A DNA stretch of 13,986 nt from an uncultured Holophagaceae bacterium (GCA_903919165.1 CAIXHJ010000092.1:1-13986), one strand, 5' to 3'; shown: positions 1-7,035, counted from the stretch's first letter. A program made the numbers and translations. Notes: generated by a model not told the origin, from the sequence alone.

Positions 1-777
1 CACCTTCCAGGCGGTTTCGGGCTGGCCCCCGTGCAGGAAGGCGTCGCTGACGGCGATCAGGCCCCGGGCGCAGGTGCGCACACCCGGCAGCAGGCGCTGG
101 GCCTCGGTCCGCAGACGGGCGTTTTTTCCGGCCTCGCCCAGGGCTTTCTTGGCGGGGCGGCGGTCCAGGGCATCCAGCCACTGGCCCACGACTTCCGGGT
201 CCTGGGGGGCCTGGGTCAGGGCGCGGCCGAAACAGGACTCGGCGTCGCGCCATTTGTCTTCTTCGACGAGGACCAGGGCCTGCAGCAGGTTGCCCTGGGC
301 CGGGGACACGGCCCTCAGCCGGTCGGCACACTCCAGGGCTTTCCGCGTGGAACCGCCCAGCAGGCCCGGCAGCATCTCGTAGGCCAGGCCGAGGCTCATC
401 CAGGCGGACACCAGGGTGGGATCGGCCTCGGTGGCGGCGCGCAGGTCGTCGAGGGCACCGAGGGCGCCGCGAAGGCTGCCGAGATTGCGCTGCCTGATGG
501 CCTCGCCAGCCCGCGCCAGGCCCCGGGCCAGCAGGGCGTCCGCTAGGCCGGGTTTCAGTGAGACCGCCCGGTCCGCCGCGGCCCGGGCTTCACTGAACCG
601 CAGGAGGCTCGACAGGGCCTGGGATTTCGCGGCCCAGGCCAGGGCATCGTTCGGATCCTGGCGCAGTCGCTGTTCGGCTTCCGACTGCACTTTTAAGTAG
701 TGCCCCGCATCCAGGTCAGCCCGGAAGGCCGGAGCCTGGGTCTGAACGATAAGGACGGTAGCGGCGAACAGGAACAC
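1..777 (-). CDS. Exported TPR-repeat protein, 3' end outside window
   Basis: This minus-strand frame stays open from a GTG at 777 to the window edge, giving 259 residues without a stop. It starts with a short basic-free hydrophobic segment (FLFAATVLIVQTQA, residues 2-15) that looks like a signal peptide or membrane anchor. The rest is helical and Ala/Leu-rich. Residues about 27-85 show the TPR rhythm, with QRLRQDPNDALAW, FSEARAAADRAVSLKP and LADALLARGLA, and further repeat-like helices follow (SAWMSLGLAYEMLPG, WRDAESCFGRALTQAPQDPE). TPR proteins scaffold protein-protein contacts, and the partner here is unknown. The GTG is chosen because AAAGG lies five bases upstream and an in-frame TGA sits at 789-787, so no earlier start is possible. 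It is divergent from fabI. The call as a TPR protein is fairly firm; any specific role is not supported. Confidence 0.8.
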   Translation of the reverse strand, partial: MFLFAATVLIVQTQAPAFRADLDAGHYLKVQSEAEQRLRQDPNDALAWAAKSQALSSLLRFSEARAAADRAVSLKPGLADALLARGLARAGEAIRQRNLGSLRGALGALDDLRAATEADPTLVSAWMSLGLAYEMLPGLLGGSTRKALECADRLRAVSPAQGNLLQALVLVEEDKWRDAESCFGRALTQAPQDPEVVGQWLDALDRRPAKKALGEAGKNARLRTEAQRLLPGVRTCARGLIAVSDAFLHGGQPETAWKV

Positions 778-932
778 GGGGACCTTTCAGAACTGAGGAC
801 AGGATGCCCAGGATTGAAAGGCAAGATGAACAGAATTCAGGCAAGGGTGGATCCTGACCTCGGGTATAGCGCGTCAATGGGGGTTTGCGCTACTCTAAGT
901 GCTTGTTCGGACACGACTCTGGAGGAGCTCGC
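778..932. other. Divergent intergenic region between the TPR gene and fabI
   Basis: These 155 bases separate the divergent starts of the TPR gene and fabI and must hold control signals for both. The only notable element is the decamer GCTACTCTAA at 889-898, 34 bases before the fabI ATG, which recurs upstream of the ABC exporter gene. I see no convincing -35/-10 pair for the minus-strand gene, no riboswitch and no small ORF with a good start. Confidence 0.5.
889..898 (+). promoter_or_regulatory. Candidate -10 region or operator, decamer GCTACTCTAA, upstream of fabI
   Basis: The decamer is identical to one at 5258-5267 in front of the MdlA-like gene. TACTCT could act as a weak -10 element, which would place transcription initiation near 903 and give a leader of about 30 bases. 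No matching -35 hexamer is evident at 16-18 bases. The role is inferred from position and recurrence only. Confidence 0.3.
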
Positions 933-1712
933 ATGGGGGCCAAGGGCGGATTGCTGGAGGGCAGGCGGGGGCTTGTCATCGGTGTGGCGAACAAGCGGTC
1001 CATCGCCTGGGGCATCGCCCAGAAGGCGGCCGAAGCCGGCGCCCAGCTCTGCCTGACCTACCAGAACGAACGCCTGGGGGAGAATGTCCAGGAACTGGCG
1101 GTGGAACTGAAGAATCCTCTCCTGCTGCCCATGGATGTGGGCAGTGACAGCCAGATCGTCATGGCCTTCGAGGAGATCCGCAGGAAGTGGGGGAAGCTCG
1201 ACTTCGTGGTGCACGCTGTAGCGTACGCCCCGCGGCAGGCCCTGGAGGGCCGTTTCGTGGAGACCAGCCGCGAGGACTTCCGCGTGGCCCACGACATCAG
1301 CGCCTACTCGCTGGCGGCCGTCAGCCACGCCGCCCAGTCCCTCATGCCCGAAGGGGGTTCCATCGTGACCGTCAGCTATCTGGGCAGCACCCGCGTGGTA
1401 CCTGGCTACAACGTGATGGGTGTGGCCAAGGCCAGCCTGGAAGCCAGCGTGCGCTACCTGGCCGCCGATCTGGGCCCCCAGGGCATCCGGGTGAACGCCA
1501 TTTCCGCAGGGCCCATCAAGACCCTCGCCGCTTCAGCCATTCCGGGCCTCGGCTCCAAGCTCAAGCACCACCGTGCCCACACGCCCCTGCAGAAGGACAC
1601 CGATCAGCTGGAAGTGGGCGACGCGGGCGTCTTCCTGCTCAGTGACATGGGCCGTGGCGTCACTGGCCAGGTCCTGTACGTGGATGGCGGCTTCAGCATC
1701 ATGGCGGGATAG
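933..1712 (+). CDS. fabI: Enoyl-[acyl-carrier-protein] reductase (NADH), FabI type
   Basis: FabI reduces the trans-2 double bond of enoyl-ACP with NAD(P)H, the last step of each fatty-acid elongation cycle in the cytosol. The 259-residue product is close to the usual length of about 260. A short-chain dehydrogenase fold is visible: a dinucleotide-binding motif GVANKRSIAWGIA near residues 17-29, LDFVVHAVAYAP about 90-101, and the FabI active-site set Tyr149 (in VSYLGS), Tyr159 and Lys166 (Y-x6-K in GYNVMGVAK). These match E. coli Tyr146/Tyr156/Lys163 with a constant offset of 3. RVNAISAGPIKTLAAS follows, and the C-terminus VLYVDGGFSIMAG is typical. The ATG at 933 is chosen over an in-frame ATG at 885 because GGAGG lies at 921-925, seven bases upstream, and because residue 1 then aligns with family N-termini. 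The gene stands alone, and its stop lies four bases from that of the convergent peroxiredoxin gene. Confidence 0.96.
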   Translation: MGAKGGLLEGRRGLVIGVANKRSIAWGIAQKAAEAGAQLCLTYQNERLGENVQELAVELKNPLLLPMDVGSDSQIVMAFEEIRRKWGKLDFVVHAVAYAPRQALEGRFVETSREDFRVAHDISAYSLAAVSHAAQSLMPEGGSIVTVSYLGSTRVVPGYNVMGVAKASLEASVRYLAADLGPQGIRVNAISAGPIKTLAASAIPGLGSKLKHHRAHTPLQKDTDQLEVGDAGVFLLSDMGRGVTGQVLYVDGGFSIMAG

Positions 1713-1716
1713 GCAC

Positions 1717-2190
1717 TCAGTTTTTTTGCAGTGCCAACAGCCTTTCGATGACCTCGGCCACGTGGCCTTTCACGCTGACCCTGGGCCACAGGTGGCGGAT
1801 GACGCCCTTGGGATCGATGAGGAAGGTGCTGCGGATAATGCCTTCCACCTCCTTGCCGTACATGCTCTTTTTGCCGAAGGCACCCAAGGGCTTGAGGAGG
1901 GCGCACTCGGGATCGGAAAGCAGGCGGAAGGTGAGGCTCTGCTTGGCCATAAAGGTCTGGTGGCTCTTCAGAGTGTCGCGGCTGATGCCGTAGACCTGGG
2001 CGCCGAGGGACTGGACCCGCGCCAGGTTGTCCCGGAAGTCGCAGGCCTCCGTGGTGCAGCCGGACGTGCTGTCCTTGGGATAGGCGTAGAGCACCGTCCA
2101 ACGGCCCATGAAGTCCTGGGCCGTGACCGTGGCGCCCTGGTCGTCCTGAAGGGTGAAGGCGGGGAGGGGCAGTCCGAGGAGGGGGCTCAT
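1717..2190 (-). CDS. bcp: Thioredoxin-dependent thiol peroxidase (Bcp/PrxQ-type peroxiredoxin)
   Basis: Bcp-type peroxiredoxins reduce hydrogen peroxide and organic hydroperoxides using thioredoxin as electron donor, normally in the cytosol. The sequence shows LPAFTLQDDQG near the N-terminus, then VLYAYPKDSTSGCTTEACDF with the PxxxTxxC active site. Peroxidatic Cys45 and resolving Cys50 fall at the same numbers as in E. coli Bcp, and the length of 157 fits the family (about 156). The usual Pro before Gly-Cys is Ser here (TSGC), a mild variation. STFLIDPKGVIRHLWPRV is the expected C-terminal strand region. An in-frame ATG at 2217 would add nine residues. I prefer 2190 because the family alignment begins there, but neither start has a clear ribosome-binding site, so the start is the weak point. 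It is convergent with fabI and follows the structured intergenic stretch. Confidence 0.93.
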   Translation of the reverse strand: MSPLLGLPLPAFTLQDDQGATVTAQDFMGRWTVLYAYPKDSTSGCTTEACDFRDNLARVQSLGAQVYGISRDTLKSHQTFMAKQSLTFRLLSDPECALLKPLGAFGKKSMYGKEVEGIIRSTFLIDPKGVIRHLWPRVSVKGHVAEVIERLLALQKN

Positions 2191-2232
2191 GGAGGCAAGC
2201 GTAGCGCACCTCGACATGCCGTACAGAAAAGC

Positions 2233-2410
2233 GCTGGTCGCGGAAGCCTCGGAAGAAAGCTGGAAGACACAGAAAAAGGCAGGGGCGTCCGCTCCGAAAG
2301 CACGGGATGCACTTCCGGCTGAGCCGGAAGCCGCCTTTGGCGGGCCCGTGGGTGTTGGGGCACGGCCCTTTCCGCACCTTCTGTGGAATTCCGTGTCTTC
2401 CGTGACCAGC
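2233..2410. repeat. Imperfect long inverted repeat enclosing small hairpins
   Basis: The left arm 2233-2254 and the reverse complement of the right arm 2389-2410 agree at 19 of 22 positions (core GCTGGTC, one base, CGGAAG). The dyad continues inward with CACAGAA at 2268-2274 against TTCTGTG at 2379-2385. Between the arms lie a perfect 8-bp hairpin with a 3-base loop (2312-2330, CTTCCGGC/GCCGGAAG), a 5-bp hairpin CCGCC-TTT-GGCGG (2331-2343), and a competing bulged stem GGGCC(C)GTG/CACGGCCC (2342-2368). The arrangement could be a dispersed MITE-like intergenic repeat or a structured RNA. A single copy in this window cannot tell them apart. Confidence 0.55.
2312..2330. other. Perfect 8-bp hairpin, 3-base loop
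   Basis: CTTCCGGC (2312-2319) and GCCGGAAG (2323-2330) are exact reverse complements around TGA. It could stop minus-strand transcripts coming from the permease genes, but no U-tract follows on either strand. It is therefore not called an intrinsic terminator, and a role in the larger dyad is as likely. Confidence 0.5.
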
Positions 2411-2460
2411 CAATCTTTGAAGGGTCGGTGGACAGATGCGGGAGACCTTGGCAGGTTGCT

Positions 2461-3165
2461 TCAGGCCGCCTTCCCAGGGGTGGAGACCCAGGCGAGGGCC
2501 AGGACCATGGCCAGGGCAGCCCAGCCCAGGGGCGACGGATCGGAACCGATCCGGGGCAGTTCCTCCGACAACAGGCGGCCCAGACTGTCTTGGCCAGGCC
2601 CGGGGCCGAGCCCCAGGGTCGACAGGGTAGCCTCGCCCCACAGGGCCGAGAGCCACGCGCTGGGAAAGAGCGCGGCGGCCTGCTGCCAGCCCCAGGGCGC
2701 CCAGCGGCGGAGGGTCGATGGCCAGGGCGCGCCCAGGGTGCGCTCTGCGGCCCAGGCCGGAGAGTGCCGGAACCGGTCGATTCTGGCCCGCAGGGCCGGT
2801 TCCAGGTGAGGAGCGATCAATGCCCCCAGCAGCAGGCCGAGGGGTACAACCGGAAGCCCGCCAAGGGCCGCGGCGAGGGGTAGCAGGATGAGGAGCGGTG
2901 GCAGGCTCCGCAGGGCCGACCACGCGCCAAGGAAACGCTGGCCCCGCCAGGCGAGCAGGAGCCCCAGGCCCAGGGCGAGCAGGGCGCAGGTGCTGGCGAA
3001 ACCAAGGCTGCGGGCCGCGGCCAGCGCCAGCCGCAGCAGGGCGTCCCGGCCCAGGTCGTCCGTTCCGAGCGGATGCCGCAGGGTGGCGGCAAGCCCGCCA
3101 TGGAAGGGATCCAGGGCGAGATCGGGGAGGAGCAGGGCCCCGAGGAAAGCAAGACGCCACCTCAT
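2461..3165 (-). CDS. ABC transporter permease, DppC/OppC-like, short form
   Basis: The product is 234 residues, a membrane permease of a Dpp/Opp-type importer. The family hallmark HPLGTDDLGRDALLRLALAAARSL (cf. HxLGTDxxGRD) is at about 31-54. It is followed by hydrophobic segments near 56-73, 88-103 and 105-119. An EAA-like coupling loop runs from ERTLGAPWPS (141-150) through WQQAAALFPSAWLSALWGEATLSTLGLG, and a last hydrophobic helix spans about 213-227. Normal DppC proteins are near 300 residues; this one lacks most of the N-terminal region ahead of the HPLGTD motif. The ATG at 3165 overlaps the stop of the upstream permease gene as ATGA (3162-3165) and has AGGAGG four bases upstream, which fixes the start and implies translational coupling. 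It is the last gene of the trio, and no ATPase gene follows. Confidence 0.85.
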   Translation of the reverse strand: MRWRLAFLGALLLPDLALDPFHGGLAATLRHPLGTDDLGRDALLRLALAAARSLGFASTCALLALGLGLLLAWRGQRFLGAWSALRSLPPLLILLPLAAALGGLPVVPLGLLLGALIAPHLEPALRARIDRFRHSPAWAAERTLGAPWPSTLRRWAPWGWQQAAALFPSAWLSALWGEATLSTLGLGPGPGQDSLGRLLSEELPRIGSDPSPLGWAALAMVLALAWVSTPGKAA

Positions 3166-3803
3166 GCCGCCTCCTGTTCCCAAGACTGGGACAGGGCCCA
3201 GAGGATGGCCAAGGCGACGACCCACAGGGTCAGACCAGTCCGATCCCGGACCACCACTCGGGTCATCCAGTCCGTACCGAGACCGGGCAGCCCAAGGACC
3301 CGTTCCAGAACCAGGGTGGCTGTGAGCCAGACTGGCAGACGGGCCACAATCCAGCGTCCCCACAGGCGCACCAGCACAGTCCATCGCACCCGGCTCACGG
3401 CGGATCTTCCCCAGGCCAGGGGAAAGGGCCGCTCTCCCGGCATGGCCTGGGCCAGCCATCGAGCCTCGCCAGGAAGGGAAGCCGCCAGGAAAGCCAGTAA
3501 CCACCCCCCGATTCCCGGAGGCCCCCAGGTGGCCGGCCAGAGGGCCAGGAGGAGGACGGCCCAGAGCAGGTCCGGTGGGGCCTCCAGCAGGGCCAGGGAG
3601 CGCCGGTGGGCCAGGTCGGGACCCCCGATCCAGGCCAGCAAAGGCGCCAACATGGAAAGGGTGGCCAGTGCAAGGAACGTCGGCCCGAGCACTTCCCAGG
3701 GGAAGACTGGTGGCCCGGCCTGCTTCCAGGTGGAACCGGGCAGACCCACGGCCAGGACGAGGCCGATGGCCCACACCACCAATCCCATGGCCGTTCGTTT
3801 CAT
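3162..3803 (-). CDS. ABC transporter permease, DppB/OppB-like, short form
   Basis: The 213-residue product is the likely partner of the downstream DppC-like permease. Hydrophobic segments lie at about 6-20, 40-58, 79-94, 98-110, 151-168 and 190-204. The C-terminal part shows the DppB signature: a coupling region WTVLVRLWGRWIVARLPVWL, then ERVLGLPGLGTDWMTRVVVRDRTG (cf. ExxFxxPGLGxLxxxAxxxRD). DppB proteins are usually 300-340 residues. Here the large periplasmic segment after helix 1 is nearly absent and the C-terminus stops early. I use the ATG at 3803 because it overlaps the upstream stop as ATGA (3800-3803) and has GGAG six bases upstream. An in-frame ATG at 3815 would add four residues but lacks a site. 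With both junctions of ATGA type, the trio is one translationally coupled unit. Confidence 0.82.
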   Translation of the reverse strand: MKRTAMGLVVWAIGLVLAVGLPGSTWKQAGPPVFPWEVLGPTFLALATLSMLAPLLAWIGGPDLAHRRSLALLEAPPDLLWAVLLLALWPATWGPPGIGGWLLAFLAASLPGEARWLAQAMPGERPFPLAWGRSAVSRVRWTVLVRLWGRWIVARLPVWLTATLVLERVLGLPGLGTDWMTRVVVRDRTGLTLWVVALAILWALSQSWEQEAA

Positions 3804-5173
3804 CGCTGGCTCCATCGCCAGCCGGCGGCCCCCGGGGTATGGAGATAAAGACCCATGGGGCTGGGTTCCACCTCAAGGCGCCTGTCCACCCAGATGACAC
3901 TCTGGAAATCCAGCAGGGGCAGGGCCGCGGGATCCCGGGCCCAGAGAGACTGAAGGTCCCGCCAGGCTGGATCGCCGGGTTGCTGGATCCGGGAAACGAG
4001 GCCAGCCAACTGGGGGTGCCTCCAGCCGGTGAAGTTCATGGGACCGTGGGGTTCCATGTATTCCAGCACCGCCCATGGGTGTGGGTCGTAGACCACCATG
4101 GAACAGGCCAGTTGGAAGTCGCTTTTCTGGAGGCGCTCCGCCAGGAGGCCCTGCTCGATGGGCGTGATCTGGAGATCGATGCCATCCCTGCGAGCGCGCT
4201 CCCGCAGCGCCAGGAGCAGCTTTTCAAGGGATTCCTCTCCGGCACCATAGATCAGCCGCAGCGTCCCCTGGCTCTGGGGAGGCGACGGGCCCGCGTCGAT
4301 GGATTGGGGTCTGAACCCGAGGGTCTCCGGCCACAGGCCCCGGCTTGGGCGGGCATTCTGGCCCAGCAGCTGGGCCGGGAAGGCATCCTTCCGCCAGCGT
4401 TCCATGAGCTGAAGCGGGGCGACGCCGGCACGGCTCCAGACCACGAGCTGGGCGTGCATGGGTTGAGTGACGAGGCGATGCGTGGGAGGTGCCTCGGTCT
4501 GACGCCGGGTGGCGGGCGCCCCGATGCTGAGCCAGCCCTTCTGGAGGGCGGTCATGACGCCGGCGGGATCCGGCATGAGGCGGAACCGGATGCCGTCGAT
4601 CCGGGGTTTCAGAAAGTGGTCCCGGCGGGTGAAGACCCAGGCTCCCGGCTCCTTGCGGAATGCAAAAGGGCCGGATCCGCCGTCGGGGTGGTTCCTCTGG
4701 GCGATGGGCACTCTGGCCAGTTCCATCAGCAGCCGTCCAGCGGGTCGTGGCGAGCGGATCCAGGGGTGTCCCTCCTCACTGCCCACCGTCGCGCCCTCGA
4801 GGATGGCCCGCTTGGTGGGGCTGGCCTTGGGATGCTGGAGCAGTTGCTGGACCGTCCAGATCACGTCCTCTGCACTTACGCGGCGGCCGTCCAGGTAGCG
4901 GGCATCGGAACGCAGGAAGAACATTACCGTCCCGTCATTTCGGACCTTCCAGCGCTCGGCTAGACGGGGCACCAGTCGGCCATCGGCAGCGATGCCAATC
5001 AGGGCGTCCCCCGCGAGAGACTGAAGGATCCACTGTTCGTAGCTGTCGCCCTGGATGAAGTCGAGGGGACCTGGATCCTGGGCGAGGGACTCCTCCACCA
5101 TCTGAGCGGACAGGGAAGTCTGGATGAGTACGGCAGCAGAGAACAGCCAAAGAGCCAGAAGCAGGGTGCGCAT
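3800..5173 (-). CDS. ABC transporter substrate-binding protein, family 5 (peptide/nickel type)
   Basis: This 457-residue periplasmic protein delivers peptides or related solutes to Dpp/Opp-type permeases; its ligand cannot be told from sequence. Residues 1-23 form a signal peptide (MRTLLLALWLFSAAV..., cleavage near SLSA-Q), with no lipobox Cys, so a soluble periplasmic form is expected. The family-5 signature is clear at about 60-108: ADGRLVPRLAERWKVRNDGT, FFLRSDARYLDGRRVSAEDV. GSGPFAF at 167-172 matches the conserved GTGPY/F motif, and NFTGWRHPQL with the late C-terminal region fits the second lobe. A GTG at 5194 would add seven residues; the ATG at 5173 is preferred because it begins the signal peptide directly, although its ribosome-binding site is weak. 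It is first in the trio, divergent from the MdlA-like gene, and overlaps the next permease gene by four bases. Confidence 0.88.
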   Translation of the reverse strand: MRTLLLALWLFSAAVLIQTSLSAQMVEESLAQDPGPLDFIQGDSYEQWILQSLAGDALIGIAADGRLVPRLAERWKVRNDGTVMFFLRSDARYLDGRRVSAEDVIWTVQQLLQHPKASPTKRAILEGATVGSEEGHPWIRSPRPAGRLLMELARVPIAQRNHPDGGSGPFAFRKEPGAWVFTRRDHFLKPRIDGIRFRLMPDPAGVMTALQKGWLSIGAPATRRQTEAPPTHRLVTQPMHAQLVVWSRAGVAPLQLMERWRKDAFPAQLLGQNARPSRGLWPETLGFRPQSIDAGPSPPQSQGTLRLIYGAGEESLEKLLLALRERARRDGIDLQITPIEQGLLAERLQKSDFQLACSMVVYDPHPWAVLEYMEPHGPMNFTGWRHPQLAGLVSRIQQPGDPAWRDLQSLWARDPAALPLLDFQSVIWVDRRLEVEPSPMGLYLHTPGAAGWRWSQR

Positions 5174-5283
5174 GGGCGATCCGGGGATTTCCACCAGAAT
5201 GCGCCGATTGGTTCCTGTGAGAAAGATACATCCTGACGCCAGAGGGTAATTGGTGTTGCTACTCTAAATTTCAGGAGGCCTGT
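5174..5283. other. Divergent control region between binding-protein gene and ABC exporter gene
   Basis: About 110 bases separate the two divergent starts. On the plus strand the decamer GCTACTCTAA (5258-5267) and AGGAGG (5273-5278) serve the exporter gene. ATCCTGAC at 5230-5237 also recurs in the fabI upstream region (851-858), 38 bases before the decamer there and 28 here. No convincing minus-strand promoter is visible. Confidence 0.4.
5258..5267 (+). promoter_or_regulatory. Candidate extended -10 region, decamer GCTACTCTAA, upstream of ABC exporter gene
   Basis: This is the same decamer as upstream of fabI. Here TTGCTACTCT also fits an extended -10 pattern (TGnTAnnnT). Initiation about seven bases downstream would begin the transcript right at the AGGAGG ribosome-binding site, giving a very short leader. 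No -35 hexamer is evident, and function is inferred. Confidence 0.35.
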
Positions 5284-7035
5284 TTGGCGGATCTTTCAAG
5301 CTCCAAGCTGTGGTGGTGGTGGCCGCTCATGGCCAGCCACCGGCGCACCCTCTACTGGGGCCTGGTGGCCACGGTCTGGTGCAGCGTGGCGGCTTCAGTG
5401 GTGCCCTACTGGTCCGGCAGGGCCGTCCATGCCCTGGAACACCAGGACTGGCGTGGTTCGCAAATCTATCTGGCCTGGATGCTGGCCTTCACGGCCGTGG
5501 CGGGCGTCGGCCGCTACCTCATGCGCAACACGCTCATCGGCCTCAGCCGGGAAGTGGAGCGGGAACAGCGGGAATCCCTCTACAGCTTCCTGCTTGCACG
5601 GCCCTTCGCCTTCTATGAACGGCAGCGGGTGGGGGACCTCATGTCGCGGGTTGGCGACGACGTCGGGACAGTCCGCATGGCCACCGGGCCGGGCCTCATG
5701 AGCTTCCTGCAGGTGCTGTCGATCCTGCCGGTGACCCTGGCCTTGATGATCCATACCAGCTGGCGCCTCGCACTGGCTGTCATGCTGCCTTTCTCCTTCC
5801 TGGTTCTTGGGTTCTACGTCATCGGAAAGTGGAGCCACGTGGTGCAGCAGAAACTTCAGCTGGCCTTCTCCGCCCTCTCAACCTTCAGCCACGAGACTAT
5901 CAGCGGCGAGCGGGTGGTGCAGGCCTTCGGATTGGAGGGAGCGCGGGTGACTCAGTTCGGTGCCCTCAGCCGCCGGCACGCCATGCTCAGCATGAAGCAG
6001 TCGGTGATCTTCAGCGCCTACGCCCCGCTGTCAGCCTTCATCAGTGGGGTATCCGCCCTCGTGCTGGTGACCTATGGGGGAAGCCTGGTGGTGAGGGGCA
6101 TCCTGGACCTGGGCGATCTCGTGGCCTTCACGGGTTTTCTGGTGGCCCTGGCCTGGCCGATGATGAGCCTGGGCTGGTCGGCGAATCTGTTCCAGCGGGC
6201 GAAGGCCGGGCAGGAACGCCTGAACGAATTGCTTCACAGCCCGGAGCGGCCGCTACCTCCCGCCGAGGCCATCACGCTGCCGGAAGCCCCGGCGTCCCTC
6301 CGGCTGGAAGGTGTCACCCATCGCTTTGAAACAGGCCGCGGCATTGGGCCTCTGGATCTGGATCTGCCGCCCGGCGACAGCCTGGCTGTGGTCGGCGGCA
6401 TCGGTTCGGGCAAGACGCTCCTGCTGCAGGTGCTGGCGGGCCTGCGGGAGCCCCAGGCGGGTAGGATGCTCGTGGACAACGAACCCCTTTCGGAGGCATC
6501 GATCCGCCGTCACTGGGCGGGACTGGGCTGGGTGCCCCAGGAAGCCTTCCTCTTCTCGGACACCCTGCGGGTGAACCTGGCCATGGGCCGGCCCGATGCC
6601 ACGGACAAGGAGATATGGGAGATCGCCCGGATTGTGGTTCTGGATGAACTCATCCGCAGGCTGCCCCAGGGTCTGGATACGGTGGTCGGGGAGCGGGGTG
6701 TCGTCCTCAGCGGCGGTGAGCGCCAGCGCACGGCCCTCGCCCGGGCCCTGCTGCGCCGGCCGCGACTGCTTCTGCTGGATGATGCGTTGTCCGCCGTGGA
6801 TGCCGAGACCGAAAGCTGCATCCTGGAGAACCTTCGGGCCTTCCTGGGAACTTCGACCCTCGTCCTGGCGACGCATCGGGTCTTCGTGGCTGAGACCTGC
6901 AACCGAGTGGCCGTGCTGGGCGAGGGAAGAGTCGTTCAGCTGGGAACACCCGAAACGCTGGCCGATCAGCCGGGGACGTTCTCCCGCCTCAGGAGGCTTC
7001 AAAGCCTTGAACGTGAGCTGGTGCGGGGACGCTGA
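5284..7035 (+). CDS. ABC exporter half-transporter (fused TMD-NBD), MdlA/YheI-like, degenerate catalytic site
   Basis: The 583-residue protein has six predicted membrane helices (about 22-44, 60-80, 137-158, 160-182, 243-266, 276-297) fused to a nucleotide-binding domain (about 338-570). Visible motifs are Walker A GGIGSGKT (371-378), Q-loop region GWVPQEAFLFSDTLRVNLAMG, signature LSGGERQR (475-482), Walker B LLLLDDALSAVD (Asp499, Asp500) and switch His531. The position after the Walker B Asp is Asp500 rather than the catalytic Glu, as in E. coli MdlA and the degenerate half of heterodimeric exporters such as BmrC/TM287. The whole stretch from FLFSDT to RLPQG, GERG and LSGG resembles MdlA closely. 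The start is TTG at 5284, supported by AGGAGG five bases upstream. A catalytically complete partner would be expected, but none is adjacent. The substrate is unknown; drug or lipid export is typical of the family. Confidence 0.9.
   Translation: MADLSSSKLWWWWPLMASHRRTLYWGLVATVWCSVAASVVPYWSGRAVHALEHQDWRGSQIYLAWMLAFTAVAGVGRYLMRNTLIGLSREVEREQRESLYSFLLARPFAFYERQRVGDLMSRVGDDVGTVRMATGPGLMSFLQVLSILPVTLALMIHTSWRLALAVMLPFSFLVLGFYVIGKWSHVVQQKLQLAFSALSTFSHETISGERVVQAFGLEGARVTQFGALSRRHAMLSMKQSVIFSAYAPLSAFISGVSALVLVTYGGSLVVRGILDLGDLVAFTGFLVALAWPMMSLGWSANLFQRAKAGQERLNELLHSPERPLPPAEAITLPEAPASLRLEGVTHRFETGRGIGPLDLDLPPGDSLAVVGGIGSGKTLLLQVLAGLREPQAGRMLVDNEPLSEASIRRHWAGLGWVPQEAFLFSDTLRVNLAMGRPDATDKEIWEIARIVVLDELIRRLPQGLDTVVGERGVVLSGGERQRTALARALLRRPRLLLLDDALSAVDAETESCILENLRAFLGTSTLVLATHRVFVAETCNRVAVLGEGRVVQLGTPETLADQPGTFSRLRRLQSLERELVRGR

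Larger units (their letters stand above)
2191..2460. other. Intergenic stretch with dyad element between permease gene and bcp
   Basis: These 270 bases lie between the end of the DppC-like permease gene and the start of bcp, both on the minus strand. They should hold a terminator for the former and a promoter for the latter. The stretch contains a long imperfect inverted repeat (2233-2410) with compact hairpins inside. None of the hairpins is followed by a convincing T-run on either strand. Long open frames crossing the stretch are extensions of other frames and have no protein-like composition. Confidence 0.55.

Noticed and set aside
31..700. Plus-strand open frames of 94-171 codons over the left end
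   Set aside because: They lie opposite the minus-strand TPR gene, have repetitive Gly/Gln/Arg composition typical of high-GC shadows, and lack ribosome-binding sites.
2312..2343. Intrinsic terminator for the permease operon
   Set aside because: The hairpins are strong, but no T-run follows on either strand; the nearest run on the minus strand is about 40 bases away.
1604..3160. 518-codon minus-strand open frame
   Set aside because: It crosses the permease gene, the intergenic dyad, bcp and the fabI 3' end out of frame. Its Pro/Arg/Gly-rich translation has no family resemblance.
3166..3900. N-terminal extension of the DppC-like frame up to 3900
   Set aside because: The upstream part is a Gly/Pro-rich shadow of the other permease and binding-protein genes. 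The ATGA overlap and AGGAGG site at 3165 fix the true start.
3575..4963. 462-codon plus-strand open frame opposite the binding-protein gene
   Set aside because: The minus strand has a signal peptide and family-5 signatures; the plus frame has no recognisable domain.
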